DNA from: Fluviicola sp.
Lineage (GTDB): Bacteria > Bacteroidota > Bacteroidia > Flavobacteriales_D > Crocinitomicaceae
NCBI GenBank assembly: GCA_002733985.1
Contig: NVXP01000003.1
Span: 62,883-101,810, forward strand
Direction of reading: 5' to 3'
Length of the DNA: 38,928 bases
The notes below the pieces were generated by a model. The model searched no databases. It was not told where the DNA came from and saw only the letters and a list, made by a program, of their open reading frames with translations. The first letter of the stretch is position 1. Each line of letters opens with the position of its first letter. Of the stretch, positions 7,849 through 15,387 are shown in pieces. Both the position numbers and the translations under genes were made by a program.

Positions 7849-8271
7849 ATGAATACACTAGTAAAAGACACAATTGAAAAAACACAATGGTTTGCACATC
7901 CAATAGACACCGTTTGGAATGCAATAACCGAAACAGAACAAGTTTCGCAATGGTTAGTACCTACTGATTTTAAAGCAGAAGTCGGAGCTAGCTATTCTTT
8001 AAAGAATCCGAAAGATAATTGCGATATGGTAAGGGGAGAAGTTTTGGAAGCCGCCCCATACACATTGGTATACTCATGGATTAACGAAACCTGTAAAGAA
8101 GTGGTAACACTTATTACATGGAATTTGGTCGAGGAAAATAATGGAACAACCCTAAAAATGGTTCACAGCGGCATATCTCAATACGATAATGATACTGCAC
8201 CAGATATGATTGAGAGTTATACAGGAGGATGGGAAAGATGTTTTAATAACTTAGGCGAAATTTTAAGTTAA
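7849..8271 (+). CDS. SRPBCC/AHSA1-domain protein
   Basis: 140 residues from ATG 7849; the longer frame from GTG 7801 runs through the promoter and is rejected. The sequence has the START/AHSA1 helix-grip features: FAHPIDTVWNAITETEQVSQ then WLVPTDFKAEVGASYSL near the N-terminus, a central strand 'YTLVYSWINETCKEVVTLIT', and a C-terminal helix 'ESYTGGWERCFNNLGEIL'. Such proteins bind small hydrophobic ligands and are very often paired with an ArsR-type repressor, as here. The stop codon directly abuts the repressor's ATG (no gap), so the two should be translated together. The ligand is unknown. Confidence 0.88.
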   Translation: MNTLVKDTIEKTQWFAHPIDTVWNAITETEQVSQWLVPTDFKAEVGASYSLKNPKDNCDMVRGEVLEAAPYTLVYSWINETCKEVVTLITWNLVEENNGTTLKMVHSGISQYDNDTAPDMIESYTGGWERCFNNLGEILS

Positions 8272-8592
8272 ATGTCTGAAATAGGAAACCGAATATTTAA
8301 AGCTATTGCTGATCCGACACGTAGAGAAATTTTCCACCTCTTGGTTATTGGCAGTGCTCTAAGTATTAGTCAAATTTCAAACTCATTTGATATCAGCAGG
8401 CAAGGTGTAACAAAACACATTAAGGTATTGGAAGAGGCAAATATGGTAGAGTTTAAAACTCAAGGCAGAGAAAAATTCATTTTTGCCAAACCAGAAGCTT
8501 TAAAAGAAGTAAAGGATTGGCTTGCATTTTATGACAAATTCTGGGATGACAAGTTAGACTCACTTGGTCGATATTTAGACGAAACAACATGA
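8272..8592 (+). CDS. ArsR-family HTH repressor
   Basis: 106 residues. A winged helix-turn-helix begins IFKAIADPTRREIFHLL; the recognition helix region is 'ISRQGVTKHIKVLEEANMVE' and the wing 'FKTQGREKFIFAKPEAL'. No metal-binding Cys motif (ELCVCDL type) is present, so metal sensing is unlikely. It belongs to the branch of ArsR proteins coupled to AHSA1-domain partners. Expected role: dimeric repressor of its own operon, acting on the twin palindromes at 7778-7833. The start is fixed by direct abutment with the upstream stop codon. A 53-codon frame starts inside its stop codon (ATGA at 8589-8592). Confidence 0.9.
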   Translation: MSEIGNRIFKAIADPTRREIFHLLVIGSALSISQISNSFDISRQGVTKHIKVLEEANMVEFKTQGREKFIFAKPEALKEVKDWLAFYDKFWDDKLDSLGRYLDETT

Positions 8593-8750
8593 TTGAGAAG
8601 GCCTTTGTACACCAAGAGCCGTTTTCAACTTTACAAGAAAGAAGTCGGACATCGTTTATACCCGACTTATTAAAAGAATGTTATTCACTCGCACTATTTA
8701 CGATCATACGTAGCATAGTTCGATCCATGAAGTTGGAACTATACAAGTGA
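8589..8750 (+). CDS. Small 53-residue open frame coupled to arsR by ATGA overlap
   Basis: The ATG shares bases with the ArsR stop codon (ATGA, 8589-8592), the usual geometry for translational coupling, and the frame runs 53 codons to TGA at 8748-8750. The peptide starts MIEKAFVHQEPFSTLQERSR and ends IIRSIVRSMKLELYK: basic, with a possible C-terminal amphipathic helix. A 7-bp hairpin (AAGTCGG 8642-8648 with CCGACTT 8662-8668) lies within it. I recognise no family; it could be a real third operon member, a truncated relic or chance. The frame ends 15 bases before the terminator. Confidence 0.35.
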   Translation: MIEKAFVHQEPFSTLQERSRTSFIPDLLKECYSLALFTIIRSIVRSMKLELYK

Positions 8751-8764
8751 AATATTTGAAAAAA

Positions 8765-8800
8765 AAAATCCCGTCCCGATAGCTATCGGGACGGGATTTT
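8765..8800. terminator. Bidirectional terminator with GATAGCTATC core
   Basis: A perfect 36-base palindrome (18 bp each side of the AG|CT centre at 8782/8783) with core CCCGATAGCTATCGGG. T-rich tails stand on both strands and are very strong on the minus strand. It serves the convergent ArsR operon and dnaA. The same core recurs at 27464-27499 and, degenerate, at 27603-27624. Confidence 0.92.
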
Positions 8801-8818
8801 GTTATTGTAGTTATACTA

Positions 8819-10249
8819 CTATTGTATCGTTAATTTCTTTTCGAGATCTTCGAGGTAAGCTCTGAACTGCTTATCCGTTTCAGAAAGATTGGTAACCGTT
8901 CTACAAGCATGTAAAACTGTTGCGTGATCTTTTCCTCCGCAGTGGGCTCCGATGTTCGCCAACGACGACTTCGTCATTTTCTTAGAGAAGTACATTGAAA
9001 TCTGTCGAGCTTGAACGACTTCACGTTTCCGAGTTTTCGATTTCAAGATTTCCAATGGTAGGTCGAAATAATCGCACACTACTTTTTGGATGTATTCGAT
9101 AGAGACTTCGCGTGCCGTATTCTTCACAAACTTGTCGACCATTTGTTTAGCTAATTCAAGCGTAATTGCTTTTTTGTTTAATGAAGCTTGCGCTAACAAT
9201 GTATTTAATGCGCCTTCCATTTCTCGGACATTCGTATTGATTGAATACGCTAGGTATTCCACAACGTCTTTTGGAAGGTCGATGCCATTTCCGTACATTT
9301 TCTTTTCTAAGATAGCCATTCTTGTTTCCAAGTCAGGTGCTCCAAGATCCGCTGACAATCCCCATTTGAATCGAGAAAGTAAGCGTTGTTCCATTCCTTG
9401 CATTTCTACAGGTGGCTTATCACTCGTAAGAATGATTTGCTTTCCATTTTGGTGCAAGTGATTGAAAACGTGGAAAAATACATCTTGTGTTTTTTCTTTT
9501 CCTGAGAAGAACTGAACATCGTCAATGATCAATACGTCTATCATTTGATAGAAATGAATGAAGTCATTAGTCGTTTGGTTCTTAATTGCGTCGATGAACT
9601 GATGCGCAAACTTTTCAGATCCTACGTACAAAACTGTTTTATTCGGAAACTGATCTTTAATGGAAATTCCAATCGCATGAGCGAGGTGAGTTTTTCCAAG
9701 TCCTACTCCACCATAAATCAATAGTGGGTTAAAGGCAGTTCCGCCAGGCTTGTTAGCAACTGCATATCCTGAGGCGCGAGCCAAACGATTGCAATCTCCT
9801 TCTACGAAGTTGTCAAATGAATAAGAGGGGTTCAAATTTGAATCAACATTCACTTTCTTGAGTCCAGGAATAATGAATGGGTTACGAATTTGCTTCTCAT
9901 TAATGTTAAGTGGCATGGAGATGGGAGCATTCTTCAAAGCCTTTTGGTTCAATGCAGGAAGTTTCACTGTGTAGGGAACAGAGTTAGTCATGTTGTTTTC
10001 CATGATAATACTGTACTCCAAGCGACCTTCAGCACTGAGTTCTTTTTTGATAACCTTTCGTAGTAGGGTTATGTAGTTTTCTTCCAACCATTCATAAAAG
10101 AAATGGGATGGAACCTGAATAGTTAATACATCATTTTCAAGTTTCACGGGAACGATCGGTTCGAACCAAGTTTTATATGCCTGCAAAGAAATATTATCCT
10201 TGATTACTTTAAGACACGATCCCCAGACACCTTCGTGATTTTTACTCAT
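8819..10249 (-). CDS. dnaA: Chromosomal replication initiator protein DnaA
   Basis: 476 residues, a normal DnaA length. Domain I (residues ~1-80, VWGSCLKVIKDNISLQAYKT then WFEPIVPVKLENDVLTIQVP) recruits helicase and partners; a flexible linker follows. The AAA+ domain begins near SYSFDNFVEGDCNRLARAS, with Walker A GGVGLGKT (180-187) and Walker B VLIIDDVQFF (239-248). The C-terminal DNA-binding domain carries the DnaA signature GGKDHATVLHACRTV. DnaA binds 9-mer boxes, melts the origin and loads DnaB; its ATP state times initiation. ATG 10249 gives a complete domain I. The gene is convergent with the ArsR operon and divergent from the thioesterase gene; near-matches to DnaA boxes occur in the divergent gap, consistent with autoregulation or an origin. 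Confidence 0.98.
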   Translation of the reverse strand: MSKNHEGVWGSCLKVIKDNISLQAYKTWFEPIVPVKLENDVLTIQVPSHFFYEWLEENYITLLRKVIKKELSAEGRLEYSIIMENNMTNSVPYTVKLPALNQKALKNAPISMPLNINEKQIRNPFIIPGLKKVNVDSNLNPSYSFDNFVEGDCNRLARASGYAVANKPGGTAFNPLLIYGGVGLGKTHLAHAIGISIKDQFPNKTVLYVGSEKFAHQFIDAIKNQTTNDFIHFYQMIDVLIIDDVQFFSGKEKTQDVFFHVFNHLHQNGKQIILTSDKPPVEMQGMEQRLLSRFKWGLSADLGAPDLETRMAILEKKMYGNGIDLPKDVVEYLAYSINTNVREMEGALNTLLAQASLNKKAITLELAKQMVDKFVKNTAREVSIEYIQKVVCDYFDLPLEILKSKTRKREVVQARQISMYFSKKMTKSSLANIGAHCGGKDHATVLHACRTVTNLSETDKQFRAYLEDLEKKLTIQ

Positions 10250-10595
10250 GTTGATTGTTAATTATTCGTTTCGTTAATGTTGTCAGCCGGCGAAAATTGA
10301 CACTGTGAGAGACAGTTTGGTTGTCCGTTTCCGTCGAGGACAAATATTCACATAAAAAAGTTTAAAAAAAAGTCGATTGGGGGTTGATTCTTAAAAAAGT
10401 TTTTCACGCTTATTTTTTCAACACTGACTACTGTCATTCATCGACTCCACTAAGTACTTCGACGTAATCAATTCAAAAACAACACCGTAACCTATAGATT
10501 CACTTAGTACTTTTTGATATGATATGAAAGTACGCATTTATACGTAACTTTCGATCGAAAGAAAGAATCTTTTTCGCCACCCATACTTATCAACA
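10250..10595. promoter_or_regulatory. dnaA/thioesterase divergent region, possible DnaA-box cluster
   Basis: 346 bases without a gene. Three 9-mers match TTWTNCACA at 8 of 9 positions: ATATTCACA (10344-10352), TTTTTCACG (10400-10408) and TTATCAACA (10587-10595). An A/T tract at ~10353-10378 could be an unwinding element. CAAATATT (10341-10348) is one base from a minus-strand -7 element. Also present are a perfect 14-bp palindrome CTTTCGATCGAAAG (10548-10561) and GTACTTT...AAAGTAC (10507-10513/10527-10533). No perfect DnaA box is seen, so origin function is only a possibility. Confidence 0.35.
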
Positions 10596-11015
10596 ATGAA
10601 AATCAATTTTGAGCACAAAATAAGCCTAAGAGTTCGCTATAGTGAGACAGATCAGATGGGATATTGTTACCATGGAAATTATGCACAATATTTCGAAGTT
10701 GGTCGGGTTGAAACCTTACGCGAACTTGGATTAAGTTATAAAAGTTTAGAAGATCAAGGGTACATGTTACCAGTTGCTGAACTTTCCGTGAATTATAAGT
10801 TTCCGGCGAAGTATGATGATAACCTCACAATCAAAACAAGCATAACTGAAATGCGAGGAGCGCGACTCGCTTTCGAATACACAATCACAAATGAAGAGGA
10901 ACAATTAATTGCGACTGCTACAACCATGTTAGTCTTCGTTGCAAAGGAAACGATGCGCCCTATTTCTCCTCCTACCTCTTTCGTTAAATTAATAGAGCCT
11001 CATGAACAAAAATAA
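10596..11015 (+). CDS. Acyl-CoA thioesterase, 4HBT hot-dog fold (YbgC/FadM type)
   Basis: 139 residues. The N-terminal active-site motif RYSETDQMGYCYHGNYAQYF carries the catalytic Asp19 of the 4-hydroxybenzoyl-CoA thioesterase family. The following helix VGRVETLRELGLSY and the strands AELSVNYKFPAKYDDNLTIK and LAFEYTITNEEEQLIATATT complete a single hot-dog fold. It should hydrolyse acyl-CoA thioesters in the cytoplasm as an oligomer; chain preference cannot be read from sequence. Its last 14 bases overlap the start of the ureohydrolase gene in another frame, implying translational coupling although the two activities have no obvious shared pathway. Confidence 0.88.
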   Translation: MKINFEHKISLRVRYSETDQMGYCYHGNYAQYFEVGRVETLRELGLSYKSLEDQGYMLPVAELSVNYKFPAKYDDNLTIKTSITEMRGARLAFEYTITNEEEQLIATATTMLVFVAKETMRPISPPTSFVKLIEPHEQK

Positions 11016-11958
11016 CTCATTGAATTTCTCCCCATTCGATCAAGAACAGCTGGCTTCGTACGTCTCACTTCGAGATGGCGAGACAAAATTAGGAGAGCTC
11101 GTCCAATTCGAGGTTTCGGAAAGTACACAATTTGTCATTTTGGGTATATCCGAAGACATTGGACCAAGAGCGAATAATGGAAACGGTGGAGCCAATAATG
11201 CGTTTGATGCTTTTCTTTCAAAGTTCTTGAATATGCAGTCAAATCGATTTCTTTCAGGAGAAAATATTGCCATTCTCGGTACAATTCAAGCACAATCGCA
11301 TACAAACAATGTAAATGAACTTCGAAAAAAAGTGACCGATTTAGATGATCTAGTCATAGGAACCCTTTCCAAAGTTGATTTTTCGGATAAACAGCTCATT
11401 GTGATCGGTGGTGGTCATAATAATGCCTACCCTATCATGAAGGCTCTAAGTGAACAATATCCTGCTCTTCATATATTAAACATCGATCCGCACGCCGACT
11501 GTCGTTCACTCGAAGGAAGACACAGTGGAAATCCCTTTTCAACAGCCATTTTTGAGAAAATCATCACTTCATACTCCGTGTTCGGATTGCACGAACAATA
11601 TAATAGCAAAGCTATTTATGAATTTTTAGAAGAGAACAATTGCTCCAAGACCTTTTTCGAAGATTATTTAGATGGAAGACTGTTGTCTGAAGATCTGGCA
11701 AAATTCACGAAGGAAAAAGGTAGTTGCTTTGGTCTTGAAGTTGACCTCGACTCAATTGAGCGCATGCCAACATCTGCATTTACACCCAGCGGTTTCACAC
11801 TGAATGAAATCAGAACCGCAGTTCGCCAACTATCATCAGAAAAACCAGTATACCTTCATTTACCCGAAGGAGCCCCAAAAACGAACGAAGAAAAAACCAT
11901 TGTAGGCAAAGCGCTAGCGTATTTAGTTACAGACTTCATAAAGTCCACAAGAAAATAG
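11002..11958 (+). CDS. Ureohydrolase (arginase/agmatinase/formimidoylglutamase family)
   Basis: 318 residues of the binuclear-manganese ureohydrolase fold. Metal-ligand motifs are in order: GGGHNN (His139), DPHADCR (Asp162, His164, Asp166) and EVDLDSI (Asp248, Asp250). The first motif has GGGH rather than the GGDH of classical arginases, and EVDLD replaces SxDxD. That divergence, together with HSGNPFS, is more like Bacteroidota proteins annotated as formimidoylglutamase or 'arginase family' than true arginase; no other hut gene is nearby to support histidine degradation. ATG 11002 overlaps the thioesterase gene by 14 bases. Family assignment is firm; the substrate is not. Confidence 0.85.
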   Translation: MNKNNSLNFSPFDQEQLASYVSLRDGETKLGELVQFEVSESTQFVILGISEDIGPRANNGNGGANNAFDAFLSKFLNMQSNRFLSGENIAILGTIQAQSHTNNVNELRKKVTDLDDLVIGTLSKVDFSDKQLIVIGGGHNNAYPIMKALSEQYPALHILNIDPHADCRSLEGRHSGNPFSTAIFEKIITSYSVFGLHEQYNSKAIYEFLEENNCSKTFFEDYLDGRLLSEDLAKFTKEKGSCFGLEVDLDSIERMPTSAFTPSGFTLNEIRTAVRQLSSEKPVYLHLPEGAPKTNEEKTIVGKALAYLVTDFIKSTRK

Positions 11959-12004
11959 ATCGATCGACTTACCTTTTTGGTTATCTTTCGTTCTATAATA
12001 ATAG

Positions 12005-14242
12005 ATGCACATGACTAATACCGATCGAAAATGGACGTTAAAGGAATTCCTCCTGAGTTTCTTTCCATTCCATCTAATTGTGGCGCATCTAAAACACAAC
12101 ATGTTTGCTTTGCTTTTCTGGGCACTTCTCTTCTTGCTCGTAAACGATAGTATTGGATCAGCGTTTGGAGTTCCCTACCTCTTTCTATCTCCCGAATATT
12201 TGGGCAACGTCTCTTCTACATCGTTTTTCTTCCTTGGATTTGCATTTGGCGGATTTATCATTGCCTTCAACACCTATTCTTATATGAAGTTAGGTCCGAA
12301 ATTTCCATTTTTGATGACCTTGGCTAGACCATTTCTAAAGTTTTGCTTAAACAATTCCTTGATTCCGGTAATATTTGTTCTGTTTTACATTTTCAGGATG
12401 TCAGCCTTTCAATTTAGCGAGGAGTTAGCTGGAGCGTATGACATAATAGGGTACAACCTCGCATACATAGGTGGAATCGCATCTTTCTTTATTGTTTCGT
12501 TCTTGTATTTCTTTCCGGTAACACGTCGTCATGAGCGCGCTCGATTGAATGAAAAAGATTTAATCACATCACTCACCCACAAGGAAGAGTCTTGGTATCG
12601 CCAGTATACCATGCAACGAGATCGACGATATATTTACATTGGAAAAAGACTCCGTTTACACAGAAGCCGTAGCATCAAGCATTTTAATCGAGGAGTTATT
12701 TTGAAGACCTTTGCAAAAAACAGGGTTAGCGCGTCAATATTTGAAATCATCACGATATGCGCTTTCTTTCTTTTGGGATTATTAAGCGGCCAGGATTTCA
12801 TGGAGGTCCCTGCTGGAATGAGCTTCGTTCTTTTGATGACGATCATACTAATGCTATACAGCGCGCTTAAATCTTGGCTAAATAATTGGGCAATTCCAGT
12901 TTTACTCGTGATCATTGTTTTCATGGATTTCCTGAGCAATCATACTGAAGCATTCAATTACCGCAATTACGCTTACGGCATGGATTACGACAAGTCCAAA
13001 GCTGAACCATATACGATCGAGCACATTCATGCTGTTTCAGCAAATGATTCATTGAATGAAGTAACCCGAAATAAGTATTTGCAAACCTTAGAAAACTGGA
13101 AAAAACGCACTGGAGAAGAGAAGCCCAAATTGATAATTATCAACTCATCTGGTGGTGGATCAAGAAGTGCACTGTGGACGATGACTGTGCTCGCCGGCTG
13201 TGACAAACAATTGAACGGTAAGCTAAATCGACACATACAAATGATGACAGGTGCCTCGGGTGGTATGGTTGGTGCAGCCTATTATCGAGAATTGTTATTG
13301 CGCCAGCAAAAAGGACAAATCATATCACTTTCTGATGATCGTTATCAAAAAAACATCAGCAAGGACATGTTGAATAAGCTATGCTTTATGGCTACAACGA
13401 ATGATATTTTCCTTCGCTACCAGAAATGCCACTACAATGGGCATAGCTATACAAAAGATAGAGGATTTGCTTTTGAATCTCAATTGCATAAGAACACAAA
13501 CTATGCAATGGACCATACTCTAGGATATTACCGAGAATATGAGGAAAGTGGAGCCATTCCCACAATGATCTTCTCCCCTACTATCATCAACGATGGTCGA
13601 AGATTACTGATTGCGTCTCAACCTTTGAATTTCCTTACTGGAAATTACAAGGCACCAGCAGATGCAGACTTGTCGAATGAAAACATTGATTTCTTGAGCT
13701 TTTTTGATCAGCAAAATGCGGAGGATATTCGTTTCTCAAGCGTGCTACGAGCAAGTGCAACCTTCCCATTCGTGATGCCAATGGTGACAATGCCTACTGA
13801 ACCACAAATTCAACTCATGGATGCAGGGATTCGCGATAATTACGGAGGAAAAACAACGATGGAGTTCTTGAGCGTAATGAGCGACTGGATTGAGGAAAAT
13901 ACATCTGGTGTGATCATTCTTCAAATTCGAGACACTAAAAAAATCTTAAAGAACACGACGTACACCCATCTTTCATTCATGGATAAGTTGACAATGCCAT
14001 TTGGGAATATGTACAAGAATTTCCCTAGGGTTCAAGATTTTGATCAAGAAGAATTAATGCGCATCGGCAAACAATCGTTCGGTTTTCCAATTGACCAAAT
14101 CTCCTTCAATCTCCGTGAAAAGAAAGGAGATCGAATTTCCCTTAACTGGCACTTAACGAAGATTGAAAAGGAGAAAATAAAAAAAGCGTTCCAAAGTTCT
14201 CTCAACACAAAGGCTTTTGAAAACTTGAAACGCTTATTGTAA
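12005..14242 (+). CDS. Membrane-anchored patatin-like phospholipase
   Basis: 745 residues. The N-terminal half holds about six hydrophobic segments (~residues 33-48, 72-92, 118-132, 150-170, 246-262, 272-312), interrupted by a basic loop (~172-245). The C-terminal half is a patatin domain: oxyanion motif SSGGGSRSA (381-389), nucleophile motif GASGG with Ser418, and dyad Asp606 in MDAGIRDNYGG. Patatins hydrolyse acyl esters of phospholipids or other lipids with a Ser-Asp dyad; here the catalytic domain would sit at the inner membrane, probably cytoplasmic by the positive-inside rule. The family is usually soluble or outer-membrane linked, so the large membrane module is notable. Two ATGs (12005, 12011) are possible starts. 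The 62-base gap to the convergent gene shows only a weak CTGAT...ATCAG hairpin. Confidence 0.85.
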   Translation: MHMTNTDRKWTLKEFLLSFFPFHLIVAHLKHNMFALLFWALLFLLVNDSIGSAFGVPYLFLSPEYLGNVSSTSFFFLGFAFGGFIIAFNTYSYMKLGPKFPFLMTLARPFLKFCLNNSLIPVIFVLFYIFRMSAFQFSEELAGAYDIIGYNLAYIGGIASFFIVSFLYFFPVTRRHERARLNEKDLITSLTHKEESWYRQYTMQRDRRYIYIGKRLRLHRSRSIKHFNRGVILKTFAKNRVSASIFEIITICAFFLLGLLSGQDFMEVPAGMSFVLLMTIILMLYSALKSWLNNWAIPVLLVIIVFMDFLSNHTEAFNYRNYAYGMDYDKSKAEPYTIEHIHAVSANDSLNEVTRNKYLQTLENWKKRTGEEKPKLIIINSSGGGSRSALWTMTVLAGCDKQLNGKLNRHIQMMTGASGGMVGAAYYRELLLRQQKGQIISLSDDRYQKNISKDMLNKLCFMATTNDIFLRYQKCHYNGHSYTKDRGFAFESQLHKNTNYAMDHTLGYYREYEESGAIPTMIFSPTIINDGRRLLIASQPLNFLTGNYKAPADADLSNENIDFLSFFDQQNAEDIRFSSVLRASATFPFVMPMVTMPTEPQIQLMDAGIRDNYGGKTTMEFLSVMSDWIEENTSGVIILQIRDTKKILKNTTYTHLSFMDKLTMPFGNMYKNFPRVQDFDQEELMRIGKQSFGFPIDQISFNLREKKGDRISLNWHLTKIEKEKIKKAFQSSLNTKAFENLKRLL

Positions 14243-14304
14243 CTCTAAACAATCTGATGCGACCTAAAAGCTATCAGGACCATCAAAAATCCACACTCTT
14301 TATT

Positions 14305-14721
14305 TTATTTTCTCGGTGACATTGAAACGTCATAAATGTTAATCACCATTGAACCTTCTCCTTGTTTTGGGGATGAAGCATCTGAAACGGTGTATCGAAA
14401 TTGAATTTCTTGTCCATCAATTGCCATTCCTTTAGGAAGGTTCGAAGGCATCATTCGACGTTCAACCAAGCTTGAATTTAAATCAATAAATGGTGTTCCG
14501 TTTTTCACTCTGATTACTCCAAATGCAATATCTGATTTCACCTCGCTCCGAGAAAGCACTACAGATTCTCTGTTTTCCTTCAAGTCCATTGTCGCCGGCC
14601 TAGCTTCCACTCGTTGTTTTGCTGAAAATTTCCTTTTCAATTGGTGAGTTGGAGCATCATCCGTTTGAGCGAATGAAACTGAAACTGATGCGATCATGAT
14701 ACCTAGTACTATACTTTTCAT
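14305..14721 (-). CDS. Small secreted protein of unknown function
   Basis: 138 residues with a clear signal peptide (MKSIVLGIMIASVSVSFAQ) and a mature domain of ~118 residues. The first ~50 mature residues are basic and polar (KRKFSAKQRVEARPATMDLK); the rest looks beta-rich (SDIAFGVIRVKNGTPFIDLN, IQFRYTVSDASS, GSMVINIYDVS). There is no cysteine in the mature protein, no lipobox and no T9SS tail, so it is probably periplasmic. I recognise no family. A copy of the ~33-bp repeat found three times in this region lies at 14741-14775, where a promoter for this gene would be expected. Confidence 0.7.
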   Translation of the reverse strand: MKSIVLGIMIASVSVSFAQTDDAPTHQLKRKFSAKQRVEARPATMDLKENRESVVLSRSEVKSDIAFGVIRVKNGTPFIDLNSSLVERRMMPSNLPKGMAIDGQEIQFRYTVSDASSPKQGEGSMVINIYDVSMSPRK

Positions 14722-14740
14722 ATTGGTTGAAATTTCTTAT

Positions 14741-14775
14741 TCGATAAATATTAAACGAATACCATGCCAGATTGG
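14741..14775 (-). repeat. ~33-bp interspersed repeat, copy A (sigma-54-like core)
   Basis: Read on the minus strand: CTGGCATGGTATTCGTTTAA, then ATTTATCGA. It aligns with copies B (14926-14962) and C (15451-15485); all three share a GG-N10-GT core resembling the -24/-12 spacing of sigma-54 promoters (GG-N10-GC). It lies 20-54 bases upstream of the secreted-protein gene. Confidence 0.55.
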
Positions 14776-14900
14776 ATTCACTTGACCACTTTAAGATTAG
14801 CTTCACTGCCGTCTTCGACGATATCCGAGTAACACCTTTTCCGATGTCCAGCTATTAATTGGAATAATTGGTAAGGTTTATTTGTTTGTTTTGCAAAATT

Positions 14901-14926
14901 TCTATTTCGCAATATTGCGAAATAGA
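14901..14926. repeat. 26-bp perfect palindrome
   Basis: A 13-bp arm TCTATTTCGCAAT followed immediately by its exact complement, no spacer. It could be an operator (TTTCGCAATATTGCGAAA core) or an RNA hairpin. On the minus strand it is followed by AAATTTTG, a weak terminator tail for the gene ending at 14968. It directly abuts repeat copy B. The remaining part of 14776-14900 shows nothing recognisable. Confidence 0.6.
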
Positions 14927-14962
14927 TCCGATGAAAATCCAAACGATAATCAGCCCAGATTT
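14926..14962 (-). repeat. ~33-bp interspersed repeat, copy B
   Basis: On the minus strand: CTGGGCTGATTATCGTTTGG, then ATTTTCATCGGAT. It shares AAACGATAATCA (plus strand, 14941-14952) exactly with copy C, and the ATCCG-TGAA edge as well. It stands just after the stop codon of the 14968-15294 gene and just before the 26-bp palindrome. Confidence 0.55.
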
Positions 14963-14967
14963 GTTTT

Positions 14968-15294
14968 TTACTTCCCAGGAAGACTCATCACGTAATCATA
15001 ACTTTCATTGAGGAGCTGAACAATTAATTCATCATCCTTTAAACGTATTTCTGGAATCAGAACATATCCTTTCATTACAGCCTTGTGTGAATGATACAAG
15101 TTTGAATCGAACTGCTCGATGTACTTTTCTTGAACTTCCTTCGAAAACCGAATACCGACCTCATCCGCTTTATTGAAGAGCGAAAACATGTGTCCATTTG
15201 CCGAGGTATATGGAACTGTCTTTCCTTTTCGTTCGAATCTGTCACATTGTGCTACAAGTTCGTCGTAGCGTTTGAGTTTTATTTGATCTAACAT
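14968..15294 (-). CDS. TfoX N-terminal-like small protein
   Basis: 108 residues, cytoplasmic, no signal or membrane segment. The pattern 'ERKGKTVPYTSANGHMFSLF', 'EVGIRFSKEVQEKYIEQF' and 'HKAVMKGYVLIPEIRLKDDE' recalls small TfoX/Sxy N-terminal-like proteins common in Bacteroidota, where a glycine/Met-Phe beta turn is followed by a Lys-Gly-Tyr strand and a C-terminal helix (YDYVMSL). Full-length TfoX regulates competence in gammaproteobacteria, but the stand-alone domain has no established role here. It is flanked by repeat copies B and C, with an isolated terminator upstream at 15388-15416. Confidence 0.65.
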   Translation of the reverse strand: MLDQIKLKRYDELVAQCDRFERKGKTVPYTSANGHMFSLFNKADEVGIRFSKEVQEKYIEQFDSNLYHSHKAVMKGYVLIPEIRLKDDELIVQLLNESYDYVMSLPGK

Positions 15295-15387
15295 GGTGCT
15301 GTGCTTTGGATCTTAAAATAGTGATTTTTCACGCTTCTGAGAGATCTTGAAAATGTCAAAAACCTAAATTTAAGAAATGGTATAAAC

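Noticed and set aside
8272-8592. Metal-sensing ArsR/SmtB function for the HTH gene
   Set aside because: No cysteine metal-binding motif is present, and the AHSA1 partner points to the non-metal branch.
14243-14304. CTGAT...ATCAG hairpin between the patatin gene and the convergent secreted-protein gene
   Set aside because: Only 5 bp, with no T-run on either strand.
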